A stretch of 64,000 nucleotides of DNA from Oscillatoria princeps RMCB-10 (GCA_019359235.1 JAHHHT010000041.1:1-64000); one strand, 5' to 3'. Counted from the stretch's first letter, positions 1-8,297 are shown. Translations and numbers: made by a program. The notes: generated by a model from the letters alone, not told the origin.

Positions 1-95
1 CTTTAAATGGATAAGCAGATTAAAAGCCATCGGGCTGGCCCCTGAGTCGAATTCCCCGACCGCCGGCGTAGGGATGCTTGGTATCCCCCCCTATT

Positions 96-171
96 AATTC
101 GCCAACAGCTTCTTTGCAATCGCCAGGGGTCTAACCCCTCACGGATTCGCCAACAGTCTCTTATAAATCGC
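96..171. repeat. Dispersed CTGTTGGCGAATCCGTGAGG repeat, two units
   Basis: Two tandem-like units (96-125 and 143-171) share the core ATTCGCCAACAG followed by a short spacer and AATCGC. Between them lies TAACCCCTCACGG. The reverse complement occurs at 10121-10209 (two units) and another single unit at 10476-10504. All lie in gene-free DNA. This is a dispersed intergenic repeat family of roughly 55-60 bp per unit; function unknown. Confidence 0.7.
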
Positions 172-191
172 TGGGAGGATGCCGTTACCCT

Positions 192-216
192 CGTTCCCAG
201 GCGGAGCCTGGGAACG
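192..216. repeat. Perfect 11-bp-arm inverted repeat (CGTTCCCAGGC)
   Basis: Arms CGTTCCCAGGC (192-202) and GCCTGGGAACG (206-216) are separated by GGA. The same 25-bp structure, with loop TCC, recurs at 59276-59300, and degenerate relatives lie near 13772 and 7440. It is a dispersed hairpin repeat and could also act as a weak transcription stop. Confidence 0.7.
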
Positions 217-301
217 CCTGAAAGGAGGCTCTGCCTCCCTTTTGCTAGTTTTGCTTGTTTCCTGGCTCTATAGCAGTATTCACTCTCGGTTAGGAAACAA
301 A

Positions 302-322
302 GGACAGGCGTCTCGCCTGTCC
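302..322. repeat. GGACAGGCG-type hairpin repeat
   Basis: Arms GGACAGGCG and CGCCTGTCC flank TCT, a 9-bp perfect stem. This is one member of the family that also forms the array at 1391-1587, the 48-bp array at 10969-11140, and a single copy near 36803-36827. It is always intergenic here. Confidence 0.75.
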
Positions 323-438
323 TACGCCTTATATCCGTAGGGCACTGATGTCCTAATCAATGTGGCTAGTGCTATAATCCAATAATGGGATGTTCCCCCT
401 TGACTCGCGCCGCGCTCACTTGCGGTTGAAAATGTAAA

Positions 439-1389
439 ATGGATCTAACTATATTTTTGCAAAAGTTCCTAAATGGCTTGTCAATTGGCAGTGTTTATGC
501 CATTTTCGCCTTGGGATACACGCTGATATTCTCTATCTTGGGTATTATTAATTTCGCTCACGGGGCGATTTTTACCCTGGGGGCGTATTTCACTTACACG
601 CTGATGGGAGGGGCGTTTGGGTTTAATGGATTGCTGGCGAATGCAGCGCTGCCGGTGCAACTGCCATTCGCACTGGCGCTGATTTTGGGCAGTGCGCTGG
701 CTGGGTTGGTTGGGGTTGCGGTTGAGCGGATTGCTTTTCGCCCTTTGCGGCGCAGGGGTGCTGACTCGCTGCTGACGGTGGTTTCTAGCTTGGGTGTGGC
801 GCTGGTTATTGTCAACCTTATCCAGTATTTGGTTGGCGCGGAAAGCTACACGTTCCCAGCAAATACTTACGGGGCTTTGCCGGCTGCGATTAACTTTGGC
901 ACGGCGGAGAAACCGATTCCTATCCGCAGCGTGCAAGTGGTTATTTTTGGTGTGGGTGTGGTGAGTTTGGCAATCCTTACTTATTTTATAAACGCCACCA
1001 AATTTGGCAAGGCAATGAAGGCTGTAGCGGAAGATACGACCACTGCCAGTTTGCTGGGCATCAACACAGATTTATATATTGTGCTGACTTTTTTTATCAG
1101 CAGTTTCTTTGCTGGGTTGGCGGGGACTTTGGTTGGCTCTAGCGTCAGTATTGCCGGCCCCTATTTTGGGATTGCCTTTGGGCTGAAGGGTTTGGCGGTG
1201 ATTGTGCTGGGCGGTTTGGGGAGTATTCCCGGTGCGGTGCTGGGCGGTTTGGCGATCGGGCTGGTGGAGGCGTTTGTGCCGGCAGATTACTCGGCTTATA
1301 AGGATGCGGTTGCGTTTGGAATATTGTTTGTGACGCTGTTAGTAAGACCGCAAGGTTTGCTGGGTCGCCGGTTGATTCAGAAGGTGTAG
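439..1389 (+). CDS. livH: Branched-chain/neutral amino acid ABC transporter permease (LivH/NatD type)
   Basis: This 316-residue integral membrane protein is one of the two permease subunits of a hydrophobic amino acid ABC importer. In cyanobacteria the equivalent N-I system (NatABCDE) takes up neutral amino acids. It is hydrophobic throughout, with about eight predicted membrane segments. It starts with the typical LivH pattern of NGLSIGSVYAIFALGYTLIF, has IINFAHGAIF near residue 40, and the family signature AGLAGTLVGSS and VLGGLGSIPGAVLGG near the C-terminus. No periplasmic binding protein gene lies within the window upstream. The partner genes livM, livG and livF start 2.1 kb downstream, separated by a toxin-antitoxin pair and a Uma2 gene. 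A hairpin repeat begins two bases after the stop codon. Confidence 0.95.
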   Translation: MDLTIFLQKFLNGLSIGSVYAIFALGYTLIFSILGIINFAHGAIFTLGAYFTYTLMGGAFGFNGLLANAALPVQLPFALALILGSALAGLVGVAVERIAFRPLRRRGADSLLTVVSSLGVALVIVNLIQYLVGAESYTFPANTYGALPAAINFGTAEKPIPIRSVQVVIFGVGVVSLAILTYFINATKFGKAMKAVAEDTTTASLLGINTDLYIVLTFFISSFFAGLAGTLVGSSVSIAGPYFGIAFGLKGLAVIVLGGLGSIPGAVLGGLAIGLVEAFVPADYSAYKDAVAFGILFVTLLVRPQGLLGRRLIQKV

Positions 1390-1390
1390 T

Positions 1391-1587
1391 GGACAGGCGA
1401 GACGCCTGTCCTACGCCATTTTGGGGGGGGGGACAGGCGAGACGTCTGTCCTGCGGCCTTTTGGAGGTGGGGGATGTAGGGGCAGCCCCCCGTGGCTGCC
1501 CTTTTATCCCCCGGGCAAAAACGGGATGTTCCCCAGGGGAGACGCCTGTCCTGCGGCTTTTTGGGGGGACAGGCGAGACGCCTGTCC
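1391..1587. repeat. Array of GGACAGGCG hairpin repeats
   Basis: Full units start at 1391, 1431 and 1567, with a partial unit near 1537. Each is two 9-bp arms (GGACAGGCG / CGCCTGTCC, occasionally with one mismatch) around a 3-base loop, followed by CTACGCC or CTGCGG. Another inverted repeat (GGGCAGCC...GGCTGCCC) lies at about 1480-1502. The array directly follows livH and precedes the inserted toxin-antitoxin genes, so it marks the left edge of the insertion that split the transporter operon. Confidence 0.8.
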
Positions 1588-1656
1588 TACGCCAAACCGC
1601 CTGTTAATTATGGGGAGATGATATAATAAAAACTGTGGCAGATTGGAGAGAAAGAA

Positions 1657-2217
1657 ATGAGCTACTCTGTATCTTTGCAAACAGTAATTGAGTCGGTTGA
1701 AGCTCTTTCCCCAGAAGACCAAGAGCTGTTATTGAATTGGATTCACAGCAGGCGGGTTGAAAAGCAACTCCAGGAAAGGGCTGGGAAGGCAACCCAGACG
1801 CTGGAGGAACTGCATGCCGGCAATGCAGCTTGCGACATTCGCGCTGCTGAAGAACCTAAATTCTGGGGCGATGAGGGGGCGAAGACTTACCACGTTTTGA
1901 TTAAAAAGGAACCGGAAGGAGGGGTGAGCGCGACTTTGCTGGGATGGGCTGAGTGCAAGGCTGTTGGTGTGACGCGACAGGAAGCTGTGCTGCGCCTGCA
2001 CGATTTGGTGAGCGCACTCCTCGCGGAGGCTGAAATTGTGCCGGTGAAAATCCGCTCTACCCAGTCGGACAATCCTTGGATTAAGTATGCTGGGATGTTT
2101 AAAGACGATCCGCAATTCGATGATTTCTTGGCTGCTATAGAAGCCTATCGCCGCGAAGTCGATGCGGAAAGCGAAGCCTATGATCGTGAGCTAGAAGCGC
2201 AGGGTGAGGAGAAGTGA
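1657..2217 (+). CDS. Putative three-part antitoxin of a PIN toxin
   Basis: This 186-residue protein has three recognisable parts. Residues 1-50 form an N-terminal helical segment (ESVEALSPEDQELLLNWI) like that of small cyanobacterial antitoxins. Residues about 75-130 resemble a HicB-type fold (YHVLIKKEPEGGVSATLLGW...). The acidic tail (PWIKYAGMFKDDPQFDDFLA then AYRREVDAESEAYDRELEAQ) is the kind of segment that wraps a PIN toxin. A GAGAGAAAG stretch just upstream can serve as ribosome binding site. The stop overlaps the start of the toxin gene by 4 bases, the usual coupling of such pairs. Assignment as antitoxin rests on position and tail. The HicB-like middle is an inference, and the combination is unusual. 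Confidence 0.7.
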   Translation: MSYSVSLQTVIESVEALSPEDQELLLNWIHSRRVEKQLQERAGKATQTLEELHAGNAACDIRAAEEPKFWGDEGAKTYHVLIKKEPEGGVSATLLGWAECKAVGVTRQEAVLRLHDLVSALLAEAEIVPVKIRSTQSDNPWIKYAGMFKDDPQFDDFLAAIEAYRREVDAESEAYDRELEAQGEEK

Positions 2218-2642
2218 GCCGATACATACTTGATACGGATCATGTGACGCTTTTTCAAGCCAATCACCCAGCTCTCGTGCGGCGTGTAGCTACAGTTAAT
2301 CGCCAAGATATTGCTGTGACAATCATCACAGCTGAGGAACAGCTGCGGGGACGGTTCAGTGTTATCAGACAGGCTTCCCAGTCTTCAGACGCTAACCAAC
2401 TGGTATTAGCCTACGCCAATCTGCGGAAAACATTGGAGTATTTCTGTCGGGTCAACCTCCTTAACTTCGATGAAGACGCTCACACTCGTTTCGTCGAGTT
2501 ACGCCGGCAAGGAATACGCATTGGCACGCAAGACTTGCGAATTGCAGCTATTGCGCTTTCCAGGAATAGCATCCTTCTCACCCGAAACCGGCGGGATTTT
2601 GAACAGGTGCCCGGGTTGAGGTTTGAAGACTGGACAGTCTGA
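2214..2642 (+). CDS. VapC-like PIN-domain ribonuclease toxin
   Basis: This 142-residue protein has the order of acidic residues expected for a PIN-domain RNase: LDTDH near residue 7, TAEEQLRG near residue 43, GTQDLRIAAIAL near residue 105 and TRNRRDFEQVPGLRFEDW at the C-terminus. PIN toxins of this type cleave tRNA or rRNA when freed from their antitoxin. The start codon GTG overlaps the end of the upstream gene (GTGA), indicating translational coupling. The pair is inserted between livH and livM, whose order is otherwise conserved. Confidence 0.88.
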   Translation: MSRYILDTDHVTLFQANHPALVRRVATVNRQDIAVTIITAEEQLRGRFSVIRQASQSSDANQLVLAYANLRKTLEYFCRVNLLNFDEDAHTRFVELRRQGIRIGTQDLRIAAIALSRNSILLTRNRRDFEQVPGLRFEDWTV

Positions 2643-2656
2643 CTATAGCGTTGCGT

Positions 2657-2689
2657 AGAAACCGGGTTTCTGGAAGAAACCCGGTTTCT
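2657..2689. repeat. AGAAACCGGGTTTCT hairpin repeat
   Basis: Two copies of the 15-bp palindrome-like module AGAAACCSGGTTTCT stand three bases apart. This is the most abundant dispersed repeat in the window (also near 6150, 7365, 20597, 21690, 29065, 59340-59650). Confidence 0.75.
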
Positions 2690-2747
2690 GGCCCTGGAGG
2701 GGAAACCCCGCCTCCACTAGCGCCGGTGCGAGATATAAATAAGAGGG

Positions 2748-3443
2748 CTAGGATAAATCGGGATCTATCCCCAGCGACCGCAATTGATCAGCCAGCCTTT
2801 GCGCCCGCCGCTCAGCTTCTTCGCGGCGCTGTTGCTCTTGCAGGATGCGTTCTTCTGGTGTCAGGAATCGCTGACCGGACTCGTCATACCAGTACAGCCA
2901 CTCTCGCGTCACTCCTTGATAGGTTCCTATCTCTCGCCCAATCCCTAAACCGATCGCCGGCAGCCAAACGGGATTTCCCAACATTGGCAGATAAATGCCA
3001 TCAACTAAGCGATAAACTTCTAGGGGGGGCTTTCTGCGCCGGCGGGGACTGTACACCGCATAGTACAAAACTCCCAGTTCGGCATACTTGTCCTTTTTGC
3101 GGCTGTATTCGCCCCTGTAAGTTTCAGAGACGACCTCTAACACCAGAATGGGCATTTGCCGCTCTTCCCAAAGCAGGTAACTGAGGCGCAGTTCTTCGTC
3201 GATAAAACGCGGCACCCCCAAACAGAGAAATCCATCTGGCACAATGGCGGGTTCGTCGGGGTGATAGTAAACCCCCATGTCAGCGCCAAAAAACCAATCG
3301 GTGCGGTTTGCCCACACGAGCGCTAGAATCGCTTCCAGCAGACCGGGAATCAAATGTTGCAGTTGATTGTCCACAGGAGTGTCGTCGGAATCGGGTAAAT
3401 CTTCCGCAGAGGGCCAGTATAGTTGCGGGTTGTACTCTAACAT
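2748..3443 (-). CDS. Uma2 family (DUF820) PD-(D/E)XK nuclease-like protein
   Basis: This 231-residue protein of the Uma2 family is widespread and multi-copy in cyanobacteria, predicted to have a restriction-endonuclease fold; its cellular role is not established. Visible family signs are AIVPDGFLCLG (the PD of the nuclease core), PILVLEVVSETYRGEYSRKK (ExV followed by the K region), YAELGVLYYAVYSP, and a C-terminal charged helix with EEAERRAQRLADQL. It starts at ATG 3443 and points against the surrounding transporter genes, lying between vapC and livM. It is one of three Uma2 genes in the window. Confidence 0.9.
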   Translation of the reverse strand: MLEYNPQLYWPSAEDLPDSDDTPVDNQLQHLIPGLLEAILALVWANRTDWFFGADMGVYYHPDEPAIVPDGFLCLGVPRFIDEELRLSYLLWEERQMPILVLEVVSETYRGEYSRKKDKYAELGVLYYAVYSPRRRRKPPLEVYRLVDGIYLPMLGNPVWLPAIGLGIGREIGTYQGVTREWLYWYDESGQRFLTPEERILQEQQRREEAERRAQRLADQLRSLGIDPDLS

Positions 3444-3496
3444 GATAACGTTGGCAGTAACTGATAATATTATTATAGTTTGTACCCTGAATCGCG

Positions 3497-4456
3497 ATGG
3501 ATGAATTTTTCAAGACCTACGGCTTTCTCATGGTATCGATGCTGCTGGGGGCGCTGATGGGGCTGTCCCTGTACTTGCCGCTGATGGCGGGGCAGCTGTC
3601 TCTGGCCAGTCCGGGTTTCTATGCCTTGGGCGGGTACATTGCGGCAATTCTGTCAACCAAGGTTTTTCCCAAGGTTTTTCCCAGCACCGGCAGTCAATTT
3701 CCCCTTCATTTGCTACTGTTAGAGATGCTGGTTGCCGGTGCGGTCTGTGCTGTGCTGGGCGTTGCGGTGGGGATACCGGCGCTGCGATTGCGGGGGATTT
3801 ATTTGGCGATCGCAACCATTGCCTTTGTGGAAGTCCTGCGCGTGCTCTCTCTCAACTTGGAGATCATCGGCGGCGCGCTTGGCATTTTCGGCATCCCCCA
3901 ACCCTTTGCAACTCCTATCGAGTATTTGTGGGTGGCGGTTCCTTTGCTGCTGATTAGCATGGCTATCCTCTACCGACTGGAGCGCATCCGGGCGGGACGA
4001 GCGTTTATAGGAATTCGCGAGGATGAGTTAGCTGCCGGTGCGATGGGTATCAATCCGACTTACTATAAGGTACTGGCATTCACGCTGGGCGCTATCCTGG
4101 CGGGGGTGGTGGGTGCTCTCAGCGCCCACTTTCTCAATACCTGGAACGCCCGCCAAGGCACTTTTGATGCCAGTATTGTTTACTTAACTTCGGTGCTGAT
4201 TGGTGGGACGAGAACGTTTTTGGGGCCGGTTTTGGGGGGGATGGTATTCACCGCGCTGCCAGAAGTGCTGCGAGGACTCGCCGATACCCCCAACTTGCCC
4301 ACCGCTCTTGCGCAATTCCTGCGGGACGGTCGTTTGATTATTTTCGGAGTGCTGATCGTCTTGGGAACGATTTTTTTCCCCCAAGGTTTGGTAACGCCCG
4401 ATTTATTTAAGAGACGCAATCTCAGCCGGCAACAGCAGATTAAAGCAGAAAAATGA
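3497..4456 (+). CDS. livM: Branched-chain/neutral amino acid ABC transporter permease (LivM/NatC type)
   Basis: This 319-residue second permease subunit partners LivH in the inner membrane. Family features include the SLYLPLMAGQLSLASPGFYA start region, GIPALRLRGIYLAIATIAFV near residue 95, the conserved cytoplasmic loop GRAFIGIREDELAAGAMGIN near residue 170, and VLGGMVFTALPEVLR. Its stop overlaps the livG start by four bases (ATGA), so livM, livG and livF form one transcription and translation unit. livH, normally next to it, is 2.1 kb upstream beyond an insertion. Confidence 0.95.
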   Translation: MDEFFKTYGFLMVSMLLGALMGLSLYLPLMAGQLSLASPGFYALGGYIAAILSTKVFPKVFPSTGSQFPLHLLLLEMLVAGAVCAVLGVAVGIPALRLRGIYLAIATIAFVEVLRVLSLNLEIIGGALGIFGIPQPFATPIEYLWVAVPLLLISMAILYRLERIRAGRAFIGIREDELAAGAMGINPTYYKVLAFTLGAILAGVVGALSAHFLNTWNARQGTFDASIVYLTSVLIGGTRTFLGPVLGGMVFTALPEVLRGLADTPNLPTALAQFLRDGRLIIFGVLIVLGTIFFPQGLVTPDLFKRRNLSRQQQIKAEK

Positions 4457-5304
4457 GCCAAGAAAACTTCGCGACAAATAGCCCTGCTGGGGCAAGCGAT
4501 CAATTGCCTTCGGCAGATGCAAAGAAAGGGCCGGCACAAGAACCGCCCCTGCTGGAGGCGAAAGAGCTAACTCGCCGTTTTGGGGGTTTGGTTGCTGTGA
4601 ATAAGGTGTCCTTCACAGTAGAAAAACACGAGATATTTGGGCTGATTGGCCCGAACGGTGCGGGGAAAACAACCCTGTTTAATACGATCACCGGCCTGAT
4701 CCAGCCTTCGGGCGGGAAGCTGCTCTATCAAGGGAAGGAAATTACCCGGCTCCGCCCCCACCAAATTGCCGCTAAAGGCATCGCGCGAACTTTTCAAAAT
4801 ATTCGCCTGTTTGGCGATCTATCGGCGCTGGAAAATGTTAAGATCGCCCGCCACACTCACATTAAAAGTACCGTATTGCAAGGGGTGCTGGGTTTGCCAC
4901 CGGCTCCCCTTGAGGAGCGACAAACCAAGCAGAAAGCCCTGGAGTTGCTGGAACTGGTTGGCTTGCGCGAGCGGGCGGAGGAAAAAGCCAAGAATTTTCC
5001 CTACGGCGATCAGCGCCGGCTGGAAATTGCCCGCGCCCTCGCCCTAGAACCGCAAGTCTTGCTCCTCGACGAGCCGGCTGCCGGTATGAACCCCAGCGAG
5101 AAGCACCAGCTGAGTGAATTTATTCGGGAAGTGCGCGACCGATTCAATTTGACGGTTATCCTGATTGAGCATCATGTGCCCTTGGTGATGGGTTTGTGCG
5201 ACCGCATTGCTGTCTTGGATTTCGGTCAGCTGATTGCTTTGGGGGAACCCTCTGTGGTGAGAAATGACCCGGCTGTGATTGAAGCCTATTTGGGAAATGA
5301 GTAG
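4453..5304 (+). CDS. livG: Branched-chain/neutral amino acid ABC transporter ATPase (LivG/NatA type)
   Basis: This 283-residue cytoplasmic ATPase drives the LivHM permease. The Walker A motif GPNGAGKT is at residues 66-73, the LivG-type signature [13 protein letters not shown] (in place of LSGGQ) starts at 184, Walker B VLLLDEP is at 202-208, and the switch histidine is in IEHHV. An N-terminal extension of about 33 polar residues precedes the ABC domain; an internal start could remove part of it. The gene overlaps livM by four bases and is followed after 9 bp by livF. Confidence 0.95.
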   Translation: MSQENFATNSPAGASDQLPSADAKKGPAQEPPLLEAKELTRRFGGLVAVNKVSFTVEKHEIFGLIGPNGAGKTTLFNTITGLIQPSGGKLLYQGKEITRLRPHQIAAKGIARTFQNIRLFGDLSALENVKIARHTHIKSTVLQGVLGLPPAPLEERQTKQKALELLELVGLRERAEEKAKNFPYGDQRRLEIARALALEPQVLLLDEPAAGMNPSEKHQLSEFIREVRDRFNLTVILIEHHVPLVMGLCDRIAVLDFGQLIALGEPSVVRNDPAVIEAYLGNE

Positions 5305-5313
5305 GAACCGCAG

Positions 5314-6036
5314 ATGAACGAAAAACCTGTACCCCTGCTAGAGATTGTAAACCTTTCTGTCAACTATGGCGGTATTGAAGCCCTGCAAAATATAAATATC
5401 ACGGTCAATGTTGGGGAGGTTGTTACCCTGATTGGTGCCAACGGAGCGGGAAAAAGCACGACGCTGCGGGCTATTTCCAAAATCGTCAGCCCGCGCGGCG
5501 GTAAAATTATTTACAGCGGGCGCGACATCACGCGCCGGCAACCTCACGAGGTGGTAAAATTGGGCATCGCCCACAGTCCAGAAGGGCGGCGAGTTCTCTC
5601 TCGGCAAACCGTCGAGGTGAATTTGGAGTTAGGCGCTTACATCCGCTCGAATGCGGCTGAGATCAAGGCGGATTTGCAGCGCCAATATGAGATTTTCCCG
5701 CGTCTGAAAGAGCGCCGGCACCAGCAGGCGGGAACGCTCAGCGGCGGCGAGCAGCAAATGCTTGCGATCGCCCGCGCTCTGATGAGCCGGCCAAAACTGT
5801 TACTGCTAGATGAGCCCAGTCTCGGTTTGGCACCGGCGATCGTGCGCGAGATTTTCTCTATTATCGAAAATCTCCGCGCCACCGGCGTGACGATTCTCCT
5901 GGTTGAGCAAAATGCCAACCTCGCCTTGCAAATTGCCAATCGCGGCTATGTTCTGGAAGCCGGTGGCATCACCCTCTCTGGCGCAGCGGGAGACTTGCTC
6001 AAGGATGAGCGGGTTAAGCAGGCGTATTTGGGGTGA
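5314..6036 (+). CDS. livF: Branched-chain/neutral amino acid ABC transporter ATPase (LivF/NatE type)
   Basis: This 240-residue second ATPase of the importer forms a heterodimer with LivG. Walker A GANGAGKST is at residues 41-49, signature LSGGEQQ at 142-148, Walker B LLLLDEP at 162-168, and the H-loop position reads LLVEQN, as usual in LivF. It starts at ATG 5314, nine bases after the livG stop. It is the last gene of the operon; the next downstream structure is a palindromic element from 6117. Confidence 0.95.
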   Translation: MNEKPVPLLEIVNLSVNYGGIEALQNINITVNVGEVVTLIGANGAGKSTTLRAISKIVSPRGGKIIYSGRDITRRQPHEVVKLGIAHSPEGRRVLSRQTVEVNLELGAYIRSNAAEIKADLQRQYEIFPRLKERRHQQAGTLSGGEQQMLAIARALMSRPKLLLLDEPSLGLAPAIVREIFSIIENLRATGVTILLVEQNANLALQIANRGYVLEAGGITLSGAAGDLLKDERVKQAYLG

Positions 6037-6116
6037 GCCTCTCGCACAGACGCGATTGATCTCCTCTCCGATTTATCGCGTCTGGCTGTTTGCCAGAACG
6101 GTGCCGCTCGACTTGA

Positions 6117-6213
6117 TATAGCGGTTTTCAGTTGGATGAAGTACATGCCAGAAACCCGGTTTCTTAAAGAAACCGGGTTTCTCAGTACCTCACAAAGGAT
6201 GAAAACCGCTATA
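6117..6213. mobile_element. 97-bp MITE-like palindromic element, copy 1
   Basis: The element starts with TATAGCGGTTTTCA and ends with the exact inverse TGAAAACCGCTATA. Its centre is a long hairpin of AGAAACCCGGTTTCT, a TAA-type loop and AGAAACCGGGTTTCT. Left and right shoulders differ (GTTGGATGAAGTACATG versus AGTACCTCACAAAGGA), which gives it orientation. Copies 2 (7335-7430) and 3 (20565-20661) lie in the opposite orientation. Terminal inverted repeats, constant length and lack of coding capacity suggest a miniature inverted-repeat element. Confidence 0.75.
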
Positions 6214-6258
6214 ATTAAGATGTAAAATCGTTTTCAGCACACTAACTTGGTTTAGCCT

Positions 6259-6453
6259 ATGGCACTCGAACTGAAAGTCCCCTCGATGGTCTGTGAGGGC
6301 TGTGTGGACACTGTTACCAAAGCCATCAAAACGGTTGACTCCGATGCCGGTGTGAATGTGGATTTGGAGACAAAGACGGTTTCCGTGGAATCTCCAGCCT
6401 CGGAAGAGTCAATTAAACAGGCGATCGTAGCTACAGGTCACACGATAGGGTAA
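6259..6453 (+). CDS. Heavy-metal-associated domain protein (Atx1/CopZ-like metallochaperone)
   Basis: This 64-residue single-domain HMA protein carries the metal-binding loop MVCEGC at residues 10-15, matching MxCxxC. The rest follows the beta-alpha-beta-beta-alpha-beta pattern (VDTVTKAIKTVD, GVNVDLETKTVSVES, EESIKQAIVATGHTIG). Relatives carry Cu(I) from uptake ATPases to thylakoid ATPases in cyanobacteria. The gene is monocistronic and sits between two inverted MITE-like elements. Copper is the likely metal by family; the sequence alone does not exclude another. Confidence 0.9.
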   Translation: MALELKVPSMVCEGCVDTVTKAIKTVDSDAGVNVDLETKTVSVESPASEESIKQAIVATGHTIG

Positions 6454-6587
6454 CGGATTCCCCCCACGAAGCGCCAAGCGCTCTTGTGGGGGGCATTCGA
6501 TTTTGGTGGCCCTCCCTTGTCCGCCCAACACAATCGAGCCTCCTTGCGCTAGAATAGAAACATCAATCCGATGGGTTTTCCTTGGTT

Positions 6588-7331
6588 ATGGTTTCTCAAA
6601 TTGAATCTCCCACAAAACCAGAGGTCATCTACCCCGACAGGGACGGACAGCCAATGGCAAATAATCCCGAGCAATTTCGCTGGATTGTGGCGATAGAGCA
6701 GAATTTGGAATCGCTGTATGCAGACGATCCAAACGTATTTATAGCGGGTGATTTGTTTTGGTATCCCGTGGAGGGAAACAACAAAATTTTCACGGCTCCA
6801 GACGTGATGGTGGCGCTGGGACGCCCCAAGGGGAAACGCCTTTCTTACAAGCAGTGGGAAGAAGGTAACTTAGCCCCGCAAGTTGTGTTTGAAATTCTCT
6901 CTCCCAGCAACACGCAGGACGAGATGGATAGGAAACTGGTGTTTTACGAGCGGTATGGGGTGGAGGAGTATTACATTTACAATCCTCCCAACAACCAGCT
7001 CAGGGGATGGCTGCGCGGTGAAGCCGGTTTGGATTTAATTGAGTCAGTGGATTCATGGGTGAGTCCTCGCTTGGGGATTCGGTTTGATTTATCTGGCGAG
7101 GAATTACAGATTTACCGTCCTGACGGAACGCCATTTTTATCCTACCTTGAGATTGAGGAGCTTCTAGAGCAGGAGCGCCAGCGAGCCGAGCAGGAGCAAC
7201 AGCGAGCCGAGCAGGAGCGCCAGCGAGCCGAGCAGGAGCAACAGCGAGCCGAGCAAGCCGAGCAACGGATGGCAGAAATGGAGGAGTTGTTGAAGCGCTA
7301 TCGAGATCGCTTTGGGGATTTGCCCGAGTGA
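6588..7331 (+). CDS. Uma2 family protein with heptad-repeat coiled-coil tail
   Basis: This 247-residue protein starts at ATG 6588 (a TTG two codons upstream is possible). The Uma2 core shows APDVMVALG (PD), PQVVFEILSPSNTQDEMDRK (ExV...K), YGVEEYYIYNPPNNQLRGWL and the family C-terminal YRPDGTPFLSYLEIEELLEQ. The tail is a run of the heptad EQERQRA/EQEQQRA, five copies encoded by a 21-bp DNA repeat from about 7165 to 7260, which should form a coiled coil. Function is unknown beyond the predicted nuclease-like fold. Confidence 0.9.
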   Translation: MVSQIESPTKPEVIYPDRDGQPMANNPEQFRWIVAIEQNLESLYADDPNVFIAGDLFWYPVEGNNKIFTAPDVMVALGRPKGKRLSYKQWEEGNLAPQVVFEILSPSNTQDEMDRKLVFYERYGVEEYYIYNPPNNQLRGWLRGEAGLDLIESVDSWVSPRLGIRFDLSGEELQIYRPDGTPFLSYLEIEELLEQERQRAEQEQQRAEQERQRAEQEQQRAEQAEQRMAEMEELLKRYRDRFGDLPE

Positions 7332-7334
7332 AAA

Positions 7335-7430
7335 TATAGCGGTTTTCATCTGAGTGAGGTACTGAGAAACCCGGTTTCTTTAAGAAACCGGGTTTCTGGC
7401 ATGTACTTCATCCAACTGAAAACCGCTATA
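7335..7430. mobile_element. 96-bp MITE-like palindromic element, copy 2
   Basis: Same terminal inverted repeats (TATAGCGGTTTTCA / TGAAAACCGCTATA) and central AGAAACC hairpin as the element at 6117, in inverse orientation. It begins four bases after the Uma2 stop codon. Copies 1 and 2 thus bracket the HMA and Uma2 genes as inverted flanks. Confidence 0.75.
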
Positions 7431-7529
7431 ACTGCTTGTCCTCGTTCCTTTTTTCCGCCTGGGAACGATGCAATTGCAAAACCCTCTAAGGAGCGGTGGA
7501 TAATTTTTATCGCTCCTTTTTTCTCGCTT

Positions 7530-8015
7530 CTAACTCACCAGAGATTTCACATAAACCCGATCGCACCGGCGAGTTTCCACGCCCGTCGCCGGCTGGTATC
7601 CGCTGCTTTCATACAGCAGCACGGCTTCTTTGAGCACGCTGGCGGTTTCAATCCAGATATGGGTGAAGCCACGCGCTGCAACCGCACTCTCCAGCTGTTG
7701 CAGCAAAAACCGGCCCAACCCTTGCCCCCTCACCTGCGGGAGCAAGTACATCTTGCGGATTTCCACGGCATTTTCGCCCCGCGAAACGGGATAGTAAGCG
7801 CCGGTGCCCACCAGAAATCCCTGCTGTTCTATCACCCAGAACTCGCCGCCGGTGGCTTGATAGAATTTTTCCACCTCCAGCACGTCTCTATCCGCACCGG
7901 CTGGCTCCCAGCCCAAGCCATACTCTGCGAGAACAGAGCGAATCACCTCAGCAGCTAGGGCGCGTTCGCCCTCCGACCAGGAACGAATTATAAAATCGCG
8001 ATAATCAGTTTTCAT
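7530..8015 (-). CDS. GNAT family N-acetyltransferase
   Basis: This 161-residue acetyltransferase is taken from ATG 8015 (MKTDYRDFIIR); an upstream start at 8090 would add 25 residues of poor quality. The acetyl-CoA binding motif A is MYLLPQVRGQGLGRFLLQQL (R/Q-x-x-G-x-G/A), preceded by the strand VEIRKM and followed by IWIETASVLKEAVLLYESSGYQP, the standard motif B region. The substrate cannot be told from sequence. It is convergent with the upstream Uma2 gene and monocistronic. Confidence 0.85.
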   Translation of the reverse strand: MKTDYRDFIIRSWSEGERALAAEVIRSVLAEYGLGWEPAGADRDVLEVEKFYQATGGEFWVIEQQGFLVGTGAYYPVSRGENAVEIRKMYLLPQVRGQGLGRFLLQQLESAVAARGFTHIWIETASVLKEAVLLYESSGYQPATGVETRRCDRVYVKSLVS

Positions 8016-8297
8016 CGGCTCTGTGGTACTTGTTAAGATGATATCATATCCGCTCTTATCTGCCGGCACATCAAAATAATTAACCGCCATAGCGAAACAT
8101 CAAGTTCAGCAACCGGCGCGAGCTGCAGTGGGAGCGTTCGAGCAAGAGAGTGTCCGGGTTGGCAATCGCTTGCTCAACCCATTCCCCTGAGGTGGGCTGT
8201 TTCAGAAATTTTATAGTTGGCAGTGTCGGAGATTCCACGGTAACAAATCGCTGTTAGCTGTTCCTTTTTCTATTGTCGCACCGGCAGCCACCGGCCA

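Noticed and set aside
1389-1621. Short plus-strand open frames of RRDACPTPF type
   Set aside because: Translations of the GGACAGGCG hairpin array, which occurs in many intergenic sites.
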